DNA from: Helicobacteraceae bacterium UBA6016
GTDB lineage: Bacteria; Campylobacterota; Campylobacteria; Campylobacterales; UBA6016
DNA: 14,479 nt
Direction: 5' to 3'
Assembly: GCA_002428055.1 (NCBI GenBank)
Contig: DIZY01000134.1
Coordinates: forward strand, 24,943 to 39,421
Part shown: in pieces, positions 1-7,739 of the stretch
How the letters are laid out: each line of letters starts with the position of its first letter
How positions within the stretch are numbered: position 1 is the stretch's first letter
The notes under the pieces: generated by a model
Seen by the model: only the letters and a program-made list of their open reading frames with translations
Databases searched by the model: none
Told to the model about the DNA's origin: nothing
Made by a program: the position numbers and the translations under genes

Positions 1-1088
1 ATTTTTATCTTTTCAAGCTCGCTTTTTTGTATGCCTTTTGTTTTTAGCTTTTCTATCTCTTTTAGTATCTCTTTTTCGACGCTCTCAGCCTTGACGCCTT
101 CGTTGCACACCGCCATGAAGATGAAAAGCCCTGGGTCTTTGAGATCCATCGAGTAGCCGTATATAGAGTTTACCAATCTTTTTTTATCGGATAGCTCTTT
201 TTGCAGTCTTGAGCTTTTGCCGCTGCTTAGTATCTCGGATATTGCCGATAGGGCTATGATGTCTTCATGTTCAAAGTTTGGTATTTTATAAGATATTGCG
301 AGCATATCTACATTTGTGTCTTTGTATACCGTGGCTCTTTTCTCGCCGTCTTGTTTTGGCTCTTGCGTATGTACGCTAGGCATCTCACCGTTATTTTTTA
401 TGCCCTCAAAGTGTTTTGCTGCCTTCTCAAAAACATCTCTTGGCTCAATGTCTCCGGCTACTACTAAGATAGCATTTGACGGTTGGTATGATTTGGCATG
501 AAACTCTCGTATGTCTTCTATCTTCCATGTCAAAATATCGTCCATGAAGCCTATCGGAGTCCAGTGGTACGGGTGGTATCCGAATGCAAGATTAAATAGA
601 TTGAAATAGAGATAACCCATAGGATTGTTATCCGTTCTCCATCTCCTCTCCTCAGCAACCACTTCGCGCTCCGGCAGAAACTCCTCGTTTTTGAGGTTTA
701 GGTTTTGTATCAGTTCGGCAAAAAGCTCCATCGACTTATCGATATTTTGGTTTGCGGAGTTGATGTAATAGTGTGTATAGTCAAAACCCGTACTTGCATT
801 GTTGACGCCGCCAAATCCCTTGATGATTTCGTCAAACTCGCCTGCTTTGAGATTTTTTGTAGATTTGAAATTCAAATGCTCTAGCATGTGCGCCATACCG
901 CTTTTGCCCATTACTTCATTTCTTGAGCCGACTTTGTAGAAGACATCTACGGTTACTACGGAGTTTGGTTTTAGCTTTATGGCTACCACTTCCATTCCGT
1001 TTTTGAGTGTCATTGATTCATATTTTGGTAAAGCGCTTGCCATTAGTACTCCGGTAAAAAAAAGAATTATAAGGGATATTCGTATCAT
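1..1088 (-). CDS. M16 family zinc metalloprotease, exported (3' part missing)
   Basis: This is a pitrilysin/insulinase-family (M16) peptidase, predicted to be exported and to cleave peptides in the periplasm. About 362 residues are visible and the C-terminus lies beyond the left edge. The first 19 residues are a hydrophobic signal peptide (MIRISLIILFFTGVLMASA). The inverted zinc motif HxxEH is present as H67-M-L-E70-H71, and the distal zinc ligand fits E147 in the run EREVVAEERRW (140-150). The spacing of about 76 residues is right for the family. A second, inactive-like M16 domain begins around residue 185. The ATG at 1088-1086 overlaps the pyrD stop as ATGA, so translation is probably coupled to pyrD. 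C. jejuni has the same gene order (Cj0804-Cj0805, from memory). The physiological substrate is unknown. Family assignment is firm. Confidence 0.93.
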   Translation of the reverse strand, partial: MIRISLIILFFTGVLMASALPKYESMTLKNGMEVVAIKLKPNSVVTVDVFYKVGSRNEVMGKSGMAHMLEHLNFKSTKNLKAGEFDEIIKGFGGVNNASTGFDYTHYYINSANQNIDKSMELFAELIQNLNLKNEEFLPEREVVAEERRWRTDNNPMGYLYFNLFNLAFGYHPYHWTPIGFMDDILTWKIEDIREFHAKSYQPSNAILVVAGDIEPRDVFEKAAKHFEGIKNNGEMPSVHTQEPKQDGEKRATVYKDTNVDMLAISYKIPNFEHEDIIALSAISEILSSGKSSRLQKELSDKKRLVNSIYGYSMDLKDPGLFIFMAVCNEGVKAESVEKEILKEIEKLKTKGIQKSELEKIK

Positions 1089-2152
1089 CTTCTAGGTTTT
1101 CTATCGCATCCTATTGCTTCGGATATATGCGTAAAGCCGTCAAAATTCATAAGTTCCATTAGACCCTCGTTAATCTGTTTTGCTAACGATGGACCCTTAT
1201 AGATAAAGCCGGTATATACTTGTATGAGGCTTGCTCCGGCTTTTATTCTTCTGTACGCCTCTTCGGCGTTATCTATGCCGCCGACGCTGATAAGGGCAGT
1301 TTGACCGTATAGTTCTGCTGCTAGATAATCAAACATCTCAAAGCTTTTGTCGCAAAGCACCTTGCCGCTTATGCCGCCAAAATTTTTAGCGTCTTGCAAA
1401 AGAGAATAATCTATCGTTGTGTTGGTGGCTATAATGCCTTTTGCGCCACACTCTACTGCTTTAACGCAAAGAGCAAGAGCCTCTTTTTTCTCCAAATCAG
1501 GAGCCACTTTGAGTAGTACGGGTTTTGTCGTTAGCTCTTTTGCCATTGCAAAAAGCTCGGATATAAACTCTTCGTTTTGCAAAGACCTAAGCCCTTTTGT
1601 GTTTGGCGATGAGATATTTATGACTATATAGTCGGCAAACTCTTGCAGGTTTTCTATTAGTGTTTTATAATCGCCTATGGCTAGCTTGTCGGCCGTTAGC
1701 TTATTTTTGCCAATATTTACGCCCACCGGAAGCACAAACGGATAAGAGCGCTCCACTCTTTTTTTGACTATATTCATACCTTGATTGTTGAAGCCGAATG
1801 CATTTTGAAGGCTCTCTTCTTCTATAAATCTAAAAAGTCTTGGTTTTGCGTTGCCGTCTTGAGGTTTTGGGGTGACGGTGCCAATCTCCGTAAAGCCGAA
1901 ACCAAACATTGCCATCTGTCTAATCATCGTAGCATTTTTATCAAAACCTGCCGCAAGACCAACCGGATTTAGAAATTTTTTGCCAAAAATTACTTGGGAT
2001 AGTCTGTCATCCAGGACAAAATTTTTGTCTATAAAGTAGTTTTGCGCAGGAGTGCATAGTCTTGAGAGTCTGATGGCACCCTCTGCTAGATTGTGTGCAG
2101 TCTCAGGGTCTAGCCTAAACAAATACTCTTTTAACGCTTGGTATGTGAGCAT
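1085..2152 (-). CDS. pyrD: Dihydroorotate dehydrogenase (quinone), class 2
   Basis: PyrD oxidises dihydroorotate to orotate in de novo pyrimidine synthesis, passing electrons through FMN to the membrane quinone pool. The 355-residue length and the N-terminal helical extension (about 1-45, membrane association and quinone tunnel) are those of class 2 enzymes. Visible motifs are NPVGLAAGFDKNA (62-74), GTVTPKPQDGNAKPRLFR (91-108), NAFGFNNQGM (117-126), and NISSPNT at 179-185. By alignment with E. coli, S182 is the catalytic base. FMN phosphate-binding segments follow: LKVAPD (214-219), ATNTT (242-246) and SVGGI (289-293). The ATG at 2152 is the only start that keeps the N-terminal helices, although its ribosome site (AAGGA) is somewhat distant. 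It heads a two-gene operon with the M16 protease, overlapping it by 4 nt. Nothing appears missing. Confidence 0.97.
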   Translation of the reverse strand: MLTYQALKEYLFRLDPETAHNLAEGAIRLSRLCTPAQNYFIDKNFVLDDRLSQVIFGKKFLNPVGLAAGFDKNATMIRQMAMFGFGFTEIGTVTPKPQDGNAKPRLFRFIEEESLQNAFGFNNQGMNIVKKRVERSYPFVLPVGVNIGKNKLTADKLAIGDYKTLIENLQEFADYIVINISSPNTKGLRSLQNEEFISELFAMAKELTTKPVLLKVAPDLEKKEALALCVKAVECGAKGIIATNTTIDYSLLQDAKNFGGISGKVLCDKSFEMFDYLAAELYGQTALISVGGIDNAEEAYRRIKAGASLIQVYTGFIYKGPSLAKQINEGLMELMNFDGFTHISEAIGCDRKPRR

Positions 2153-2190
2153 ATCTTGGTGTCCTTCGGGGATTTTGGCTTTTTGTGGTG

Positions 2191-2196
2191 ATTATA
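2191..2196 (-). promoter_or_regulatory. Candidate sigma70 -10 box for pyrD operon
   Basis: On the minus strand this reads TATAAT, preceded by TG, which is an exact -10 consensus. Transcription would start near 2184, leaving a leader of about 30 nt before the pyrD ATG. The -35 region (around 2214-2219, TGCGCA) is poor, as is usual for Campylobacterota vegetative promoters. This is a motif match only. Confidence 0.5.
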
Positions 2197-2277
2197 CATA
2201 ATGAAATCTAAAATGCGCAGATACGGGAACGGTTTTTGCCTATGTTAAAAATATGTGCGAAAAAGTCGAAATTAAAT

Positions 2278-2283
2278 TATATT
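2278..2283 (+). promoter_or_regulatory. Candidate -10 box for the carboxypeptidase gene
   Basis: TATATT lies 44 bp before the carboxypeptidase start, within an A/T-rich stretch of the 174-bp divergent intergenic region. No good -35 is seen. A clear ribosome site AAAGGA (2316-2321) precedes the ATG at 2327. Divergent transcription from this gap is inferred from gene orientation, and the exact promoter is uncertain. Confidence 0.3.
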
Positions 2284-2326
2284 TTGGCAAAATCGCCTAA
2301 ACTCTTCATATTTTCAAAGGACATAG

Positions 2327-3361
2327 ATGAAAAAAATCGGACTAATAATTTGTTTGGCCCTCGGTGTAAATGTATATGCCAAGACAGATCTCGGTTCGAT
2401 AAGTTCTTCAATACCGATAACTTCTTATATTGTAAAAGAGGTCGGTAGCTCCGAAATGCTTATGTCAAAAAATAAAGATGCAAGAATAGAGCCGGCAAGT
2501 CTAACAAAAATACTTACAAGTATTATAGCTATAGAGAGCGGCAAGCTTGATGAAGTGGTCACTATACCAAAAGAGGCTACGATGGTGGAGCCGTCAAAGG
2601 CCGGTTTTAGAGCCGGAGAGAAGATAAAACTGCTTGATCTCGTCAAAGCTGCAATGGTAAATTCTAGCAATGACGCCGCTTTTGCCATAGGTATGCATCT
2701 AGGCGGTAGTGTGGAAGAGTTCGCTAGACAGATGAATTACAAAGCTAGACTAATAGGCGCACAAAGCTCCAATTTTACAAATCCGGCAGGTTTTGATAGG
2801 GGTGTGTATGCTGGTCACTATTCGACCGCAAAAGATCTTTTGAAGCTAACCGAGTATGCAATCAAAAACAAGCTTTTTAACGAAATAGCGCAGCTAGAAA
2901 AAGTATCCGTAGTCGAGCAACAGGGTGGCAAGGTCTATCACCTGAGAACCCACAATAAACTTCTTGATAAATACAAATATGCAGTCGGCATCAAAACAGG
3001 ATATACAAGTAGGGCCGGAAAGTGCCTTATAGCTAGAGCAAAAAAAGACAATAAAGATGTGGTGCTGGTCATGCTAAAAGCAAAAGCGGATAGATGGAGT
3101 GTCGCTGAAAATATGTTTGAAAAAGCATTTGACATGAAAGCTCCCGAGCCTGAAAGCGTAGAAGAAACGGCTAGCGCAAATATCGCACCTCAAAAAGCAG
3201 TTAACAAAAAAGTAGCTTCAAAATCAAAAAGCTTCAGACATGCTAAAAAAAGCTCTAGACATGCTAAAAAAATAGCGTCTTCTAAAAGTTCTCCGAAAAA
3301 AGTTGTAAAAACCAATAAGAGATTAAAAGTAGCACAAAAAACAAGAGGCGATAGAGGCTAA
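2327..3361 (+). CDS. D-alanyl-D-alanine carboxypeptidase (S11, PBP5-like) with basic tail
   Basis: This is a penicillin-binding serine DD-carboxypeptidase that trims the terminal D-alanine from peptidoglycan pentapeptides in the periplasm. A signal peptide covers about residues 1-18 (MKKIGLIICLALGVNVYA). All three active-site motifs are intact: SxxK as S58-L-T-K61, SxN as S113-S-N115, and KTG at 223-225. The catalytic domain ends near residue 265. The usual PBP5 C-terminal beta domain and amphipathic membrane anchor are not recognisable. Instead there is a low-complexity Lys/Ser/Ala tail (about 287-344) with roughly 16 Lys and 5 Arg against one acidic residue. It contains two copies of RHAKK (304-308 and 311-315) encoded by a 21-nt tandem repeat. 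The gene is divergent from pyrD and followed by a terminator. The family is certain; the symbol dacA is plausible but is not asserted. Confidence 0.94.
   Translation: MKKIGLIICLALGVNVYAKTDLGSISSSIPITSYIVKEVGSSEMLMSKNKDARIEPASLTKILTSIIAIESGKLDEVVTIPKEATMVEPSKAGFRAGEKIKLLDLVKAAMVNSSNDAAFAIGMHLGGSVEEFARQMNYKARLIGAQSSNFTNPAGFDRGVYAGHYSTAKDLLKLTEYAIKNKLFNEIAQLEKVSVVEQQGGKVYHLRTHNKLLDKYKYAVGIKTGYTSRAGKCLIARAKKDNKDVVLVMLKAKADRWSVAENMFEKAFDMKAPEPESVEETASANIAPQKAVNKKVASKSKSFRHAKKSSRHAKKIASSKSSPKKVVKTNKRLKVAQKTRGDRG
3236..3277 (+). repeat. 21-nt tandem duplication in the carboxypeptidase tail
   Basis: Two adjacent 21-nt units both begin AGACATGCTAAAAAA. They encode RHAKKSS then RHAKKIA. The first 16 bases match exactly and the ends have diverged, suggesting a local duplication that lengthened the basic tail. 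Confidence 0.8.
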
Positions 3362-3394
3362 AAAAATGTCAAGTGCTACTTGACATTTTTTTTT
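3361..3394 (+). terminator. Rho-independent terminator after the carboxypeptidase gene
   Basis: A perfect 9-bp stem (ATGTCAAGT at 3366-3374 with ACTTGACAT at 3378-3386) closes on a 3-nt loop GCT. It is flanked by an A-tract on the left and a run of nine T (3386-3394) on the right, which extend the pairing. It begins directly at the stop codon. The A and T tracts make it potentially active in both directions, although no gene converges on it. The right arm also forms a -35 box (see the next entry). Confidence 0.9.
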
Positions 3395-3408
3395 ATCCGC
3401 ACTACAAT
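3380..3408 (+). promoter_or_regulatory. Strong sigma70-type promoter for the RND efflux operon, overlapping the terminator
   Basis: TTGACA (3380-3385) is an exact -35 consensus, followed by a 17-bp spacer and TACAAT (3403-3408), a five-of-six match to the -10 consensus. Transcription would start near 3415, giving a leader of about 26 nt to the ATG at 3441. The -35 lies in the right arm of the terminator hairpin. The perfect dyad 3366-3386 therefore covers the -35 and could also act as an operator for a dimeric repressor. The match is directly visible; its use is inferred. Confidence 0.6.
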
Positions 3409-3440
3409 TACTGCAAAAATCTTCGCATATTGGATATACA

Positions 3441-4580
3441 ATGAGTAGAATTTCTGTTGTTTTGGCGGCATCTATCGTAACCGCATCGCTATTTTTGGCT
3501 GGATGCGAGCGTCCAAAAGCCAAAGGCATGGAGCCTCCTCCGCCAGGGCCGATACCTGTAACCTTAGCTGATGTAAAGACCGGCGATCTTCCGGCAATAT
3601 TGCAAGCTACCGGTCAAACGCAAGCTTTTAATACGGTTCAAATATACTCAAGAGTGAACGGGTATCTAAAAAAGCGAAACTACACCGAAGGGGCAAAAGT
3701 CTCGGAGGGAGATACGCTATTTACGATTGACCCTTCCGACCTTACTAATGCTAGGGACTCTGCAAAAGCTGCATTGATGCAAGCTGAAGCAAACCATGAA
3801 AATGCAAAAGCCGTGCTCGCAAGAATTAAACCTCTAGCCGAGGCAAACGCCGCAAGTAAACAAGAGCTGGACAATGCCATCGCAAATGAAAGAGGTACTG
3901 CTGCAGCCGTAGCTAGTGCAAAAGCCGCCTACTCTCAAGCAGAGCTTAATCTTGGATATACAAGCATCAAAGCCCCTGTATCGGGCTTTGTAGATAAATC
4001 AAAAGTTGACATTGGTACATATATAGCGGCCGGCGCTAACGGACTGCTTACTACGGTATACCAAACGGATCCAATGTATGTAAATTTTAGTTTTAGCGAA
4101 AATGAAAGACTTTTCTTTCAAAATTCACTTGCATCGGGCAAGCTTGTTGCTCCAAAAGACGGAAAATATGAAGTTGAACTAACTTTGGGAGACGGAAGCG
4201 TGCTCAACAAAACAGGAACCATTAGTTTTACTGCTCCGTTTTTTGACTCCGTTACCGGAACTATGAGCTATAGGGCTACATTCAAAAATTCTGACGGTAA
4301 GTTGGCGCCAGGGCAGTTCGTAAGGGTAAAAGTAAAAGGGCTAGAGTGGAAAAATTCGCTGTTTGTTCCTCAAAAAGCAGTGCTAACTAGCGATAAGGGC
4401 AAGTTTGTATATGTGGTCGAAAAAAATAACACAGTATCGGTAAAACCTGTTCAGATAGGTGAGTGGATCGGTGCGAATGTTGTTGTTGCCGGCGGGCTCA
4501 ATGTCGGTGATAAAATAGCGGTAGACGGTCTTGTAAAGCTAAGACCGGGCGCTCCAGTTACGCCATCAACTGCCAAATAA
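3441..4580 (+). CDS. RND efflux periplasmic adaptor (membrane fusion protein), lipoprotein
   Basis: This is the periplasmic adaptor of a tripartite RND pump (AcrA/MexA/MexE family), which links the inner-membrane antiporter to the outer-membrane channel. A lipoprotein signal peptide ends in the lipobox LAGC with acylated C22, followed by a Pro-rich linker (31-38). Barrel-sandwich (lipoyl) halves lie around 64-99 and 172-203, and they flank an Ala/Glu-rich alpha-hairpin (about 100-170). A beta-barrel domain (about 210-300) and a membrane-proximal domain (about 305-370, including LFVPQKAV) follow. The length of 379 is normal. The ATG at 3441 has only a weak ribosome site (TGGA), but it is the sole start that gives a proper signal peptide. 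The antiporter gene begins 15 bp downstream. The sequence differs from my memory of C. jejuni CmeA, so the symbol is left blank. Substrates cannot be told from sequence. Confidence 0.94.
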   Translation: MSRISVVLAASIVTASLFLAGCERPKAKGMEPPPPGPIPVTLADVKTGDLPAILQATGQTQAFNTVQIYSRVNGYLKKRNYTEGAKVSEGDTLFTIDPSDLTNARDSAKAALMQAEANHENAKAVLARIKPLAEANAASKQELDNAIANERGTAAAVASAKAAYSQAELNLGYTSIKAPVSGFVDKSKVDIGTYIAAGANGLLTTVYQTDPMYVNFSFSENERLFFQNSLASGKLVAPKDGKYEVELTLGDGSVLNKTGTISFTAPFFDSVTGTMSYRATFKNSDGKLAPGQFVRVKVKGLEWKNSLFVPQKAVLTSDKGKFVYVVEKNNTVSVKPVQIGEWIGANVVVAGGLNVGDKIAVDGLVKLRPGAPVTPSTAK

Positions 4581-4595
4581 GACGAGGCAGCAAAG

Positions 4596-7500
4596 ATGTT
4601 TAGTAAATTTTTTATAAACAAGCCCGTATTGTCGGCGGTAATTGCCATTATCATTATGATACTCGGTTTTACGGCGATAAAAAGCTTGCCGATTTCTCAA
4701 TTTCCGAATTTGACTCCGCCTACGGTAGTGGTAAGTGCGTCATATCCAGGTGCAGACGCCGAGACTATCGCCAACAACATCTTGACGCCGCTTGAGGCGC
4801 AGATAGCCGGAGCCGACGGGCTTATGTATATGAACGGTAAAGCCTCGGCTACATCTGGCACGGCGAGTATTACTTGTACTTTTAATATCGGTGTCAATCA
4901 AGATATGGCGGCGGTTGAGGTGCAAAACCGTATCAACTCTGCACTTGCTTTATTGCCGCAGACTACGAGGGATTTGGGTGTTAAAGTAGAAAAAAGAACA
5001 TCCGACATACTCCTTATCGTCTCCGTCACTTCGCCTGACGGTAGTTTTTCCGATACGGATATAAGTAACTATATTTTGACCAATATGCTAGATGAGATCA
5101 AAAAAATACCTGGTGCGGGTAGGTCTCAGATATTTGGGCAGCGAGACTACGCTATCAAGGTGTGGCTAGACCCTGATAAGATGGCAAAGATGGGTGTGAC
5201 AAGTTCTGATGTCGGGCTTGCGATAAAAGACCAAAATATACAGGTAGCTCCGGGCAGACTAGGGCAGGCTCCGACATTAGAAAATCAGATGTGGACTATG
5301 CAGCTAAACTCTAAGGGCAGATTTTCTACTCCTGAAGAGTTTGCGGGCATTATCATTCGCTCCAACTCTGACGGCTCGGCTATCCGCTTAAAAGATGTAG
5401 CGAGAGTAGAGCTTGGAAGCAACGGATATGAGTTTTTTGGACGGGTAAAGGGCAAGCCTGCGGCGATGATAGGTATTTTTGCCGACGCAAATTCAAATGC
5501 ACTAGATACTGCCGATGCCGTACACAAAAAAATGGAGGAGATGTCCAAAAAGTTTCCTGCCGGCATAGAGTATAAAGTGCCTTACGATACGACCGACTTC
5601 GTGCGAATATCGATTAAAGAGGTTATAAAGACACTTCTTGAGGCGATACTTCTAGTAAGCCTTGTTATTTATCTATTTTTGCAGAGTTGGAGGGCGGCAC
5701 TCATTCCTATTCTCTCTGTTCCGGTATCTTTGACCGGAGCTTTTATCGGAATGTATCTGCTTGGATACTCTATCAATACTCTGACCCTTTTTGGACTGGT
5801 GCTTGCCATTGGTATCGTCGTGGATGATGCGATAGTTGTCGTGGAAAATATGGAGAGGATACTCCAAACGGAAAAACTGAAACCTAGGGACGCTGCAATA
5901 AAAGCTATGACGCAAGTCTCCGGACCTGTTATCGCTATCGTGCTTGTTATGTGCGCCGTGTTTGTTCCGGCTACATTTATGAGCGGTATGACGGGGCAGC
6001 TCTACAAGCAGTTTGCGGCGACTATTGCCATATCGGTCGTATTTTCCGGTTTTATGGCTATCTCGTTTGCTCCGGCGATAGGCGCTTTGATTCTCAAAAA
6101 ACATACCGCTAAGCCGGCTAGATTTTTTAGATGGTTTAACGAGAAGTTTGCGAAGATGACCGATAATTATGTGAAGCGCTCAGAGTGGATGATTAAGCGT
6201 TCGACGATGATTTTTGTCGTCTATCTATCGACTTACGGTTTTATCTTTTTCTTCAACAAGACATTGCCGACGGCATTTGTGCCGATGGAGGATCAAGGAT
6301 ATTTTATTACCAGTATCAATCTTCCTGACGGTGCGACGGTCAATAGGACGAAAGAGGTCGTAAAAGAGGTAGAGGCGTTGCTAGCCAAGGAGCCTGCTGT
6401 AATGACTTATACGGCTATTACGGGCCTTAATATTATGACATTCTCGCAAGAGCCAAACTCTGCTGCAGTCTTTGTGCGTCTGAAACCGTGGAGCGAGAGA
6501 CCCACAAGAGAGCTGAGTTTGTTCGGTACGCTCGGAAGCGTAGGACCGAAATACGGAGCGATTAAAGAAGCCAATGTTATAGCGATGCCGCCGCCGCCGA
6601 TAAGAGGGCTTGGGCCGTCCGATATGTTTAGCTTTAAGCTTTTGCAACTAGGTGATGCCAATATGACAAAGATGGCAAATAGCACCAATGGCTTCTTGAA
6701 AGCTCTTAAGGAGGAAAAATCTCTCAAAATGTCTTTTACGACTATGAGGGCGGCTACTCCGACGCTGTTTGTGGATGTGGATAGAGAGAAGGCAAAGTCG
6801 TTTGGCGTGGCGGTGTCGGATATATTTGCGACCCTGCAGTCAACTATCGGGTATGTCAATATCAATCAGTTTGATAAAAACGGCAAAACATACTGGGTGC
6901 AGGTGCAATCTGACGCACAGTATAGAAGTCAACCCGAAGATGTCGGCAAGGCATGGGTGCGCTCTTCAAGCGGCAAACTGCTTCCGTTATCGAGCTTTGT
7001 AAGAGTATATCCATCAAGCGCACCATCGACGATAGAGCATTTTAACGGTGTACTCTCCACGACTATTATGGGCTCTCCGGCGCAGGGCTTTAGTACGGGC
7101 GAGGTCATCAAAATGCTAGAGGGATTGGGTGACAAGATACTCCCTGTGGGCACGACATACGACTGGGACGGTCTGTATGGGCAAGAGAAGATGGTAGGCT
7201 CAAAAGCATTTGTTATTATGGCTTTTGCTCTCGTGCTTGTGTACCTCATTTTGGCGGCGCTGTATGAGAAGTGGGTGCTTCCTATATCGATTATGCTTGC
7301 CGTTCCGTACGGCATAGCGGGAGCTTACGCAGTCGTTTGGCTGATACCGTTTTTGAATAACAATGTCTATTTTCAGATAGGGCTTTTGACTCTCATCGGA
7401 CTCTCTGCCAAAAATGCGATACTTGTCGTTGAGTTTGCTGAGGATTCGAGAAAAGATGGCAAGAGTATATATGACGCTACTATGGAGGCGGCGAGGCTAA

Positions 7501-7739
7501 GGTATAGACCGATGATGATGACCTCTGTCGCATTCCTAGCAAGCCTCATACCGATGATACTCAGCTCCGGAGCGGGCGCGGCGAGTAGATTTTCTATCGG
7601 TGTAGCAATGTTTGGCGGTATGATGGCGGCTACTTTTATTGAGAGGTTTTTTATCCCTTTCCTATACTACTGGGTCGCTACGGCTAGAGAGAGATTTTTA
7701 ATTAAGATAAACAAAGGGGAGACGCATGAAAACGACTAA
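4596..7739 (+). CDS. RND multidrug efflux transporter, inner-membrane subunit (HAE1 family)
   Basis: This is an AcrB/MexB-type trimeric proton/drug antiporter. Its 1047 residues match the family length. TM1 is at about 10-28 (LSAVIAIIIMILGFTAI), followed by a large periplasmic loop, the TM2-6 block (about 340-500), a second loop (about 555-865) and TM8-12 (about 868-1028). The proton-relay residues are present: D410 and D411 in TM4 (GIVVDDAIVVVEN) and K939 in TM10 (GLSAKNAILVVEF). The first-repeat signature LPISQFPNLTPPTVVVSA (31-48) is typical. It lies 15 bp after the adaptor gene and overlaps the channel gene by 14 nt, so the three are clearly one operon. Drug efflux is the likely role, but the substrate range (antibiotics, bile salts, detergents) is not readable here. 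No TetR- or MarR-type regulator lies beside it in this window. Confidence 0.96.
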   Translation: MFSKFFINKPVLSAVIAIIIMILGFTAIKSLPISQFPNLTPPTVVVSASYPGADAETIANNILTPLEAQIAGADGLMYMNGKASATSGTASITCTFNIGVNQDMAAVEVQNRINSALALLPQTTRDLGVKVEKRTSDILLIVSVTSPDGSFSDTDISNYILTNMLDEIKKIPGAGRSQIFGQRDYAIKVWLDPDKMAKMGVTSSDVGLAIKDQNIQVAPGRLGQAPTLENQMWTMQLNSKGRFSTPEEFAGIIIRSNSDGSAIRLKDVARVELGSNGYEFFGRVKGKPAAMIGIFADANSNALDTADAVHKKMEEMSKKFPAGIEYKVPYDTTDFVRISIKEVIKTLLEAILLVSLVIYLFLQSWRAALIPILSVPVSLTGAFIGMYLLGYSINTLTLFGLVLAIGIVVDDAIVVVENMERILQTEKLKPRDAAIKAMTQVSGPVIAIVLVMCAVFVPATFMSGMTGQLYKQFAATIAISVVFSGFMAISFAPAIGALILKKHTAKPARFFRWFNEKFAKMTDNYVKRSEWMIKRSTMIFVVYLSTYGFIFFFNKTLPTAFVPMEDQGYFITSINLPDGATVNRTKEVVKEVEALLAKEPAVMTYTAITGLNIMTFSQEPNSAAVFVRLKPWSERPTRELSLFGTLGSVGPKYGAIKEANVIAMPPPPIRGLGPSDMFSFKLLQLGDANMTKMANSTNGFLKALKEEKSLKMSFTTMRAATPTLFVDVDREKAKSFGVAVSDIFATLQSTIGYVNINQFDKNGKTYWVQVQSDAQYRSQPEDVGKAWVRSSSGKLLPLSSFVRVYPSSAPSTIEHFNGVLSTTIMGSPAQGFSTGEVIKMLEGLGDKILPVGTTYDWDGLYGQEKMVGSKAFVIMAFALVLVYLILAALYEKWVLPISIMLAVPYGIAGAYAVVWLIPFLNNNVYFQIGLLTLIGLSAKNAILVVEFAEDSRKDGKSIYDATMEAARLRYRPMMMTSVAFLASLIPMILSSGAGAASRFSIGVAMFGGMMAATFIERFFIPFLYYWVATARERFLIKINKGETHEND

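Noticed and set aside
267..501. Two plus-strand reading frames within the M16 protease region
   Set aside because: They are antisense shadows of the M16 protease frame, which carries the zinc motif and signal peptide.
1056..1063. Run of eight A (T8 on the coding strand) in the M16 protease signal peptide
   Set aside because: It encodes ordinary Leu/Phe codons of the signal peptide. The length is modest, and with one sequence there is no evidence of variation.
2236..2448. Plus-strand reading frame of 70 codons overlapping the carboxypeptidase start
   Set aside because: It lacks a ribosome site, overlaps a gene with clear signal peptide and catalytic motifs in another frame, and shows no recognisable content.
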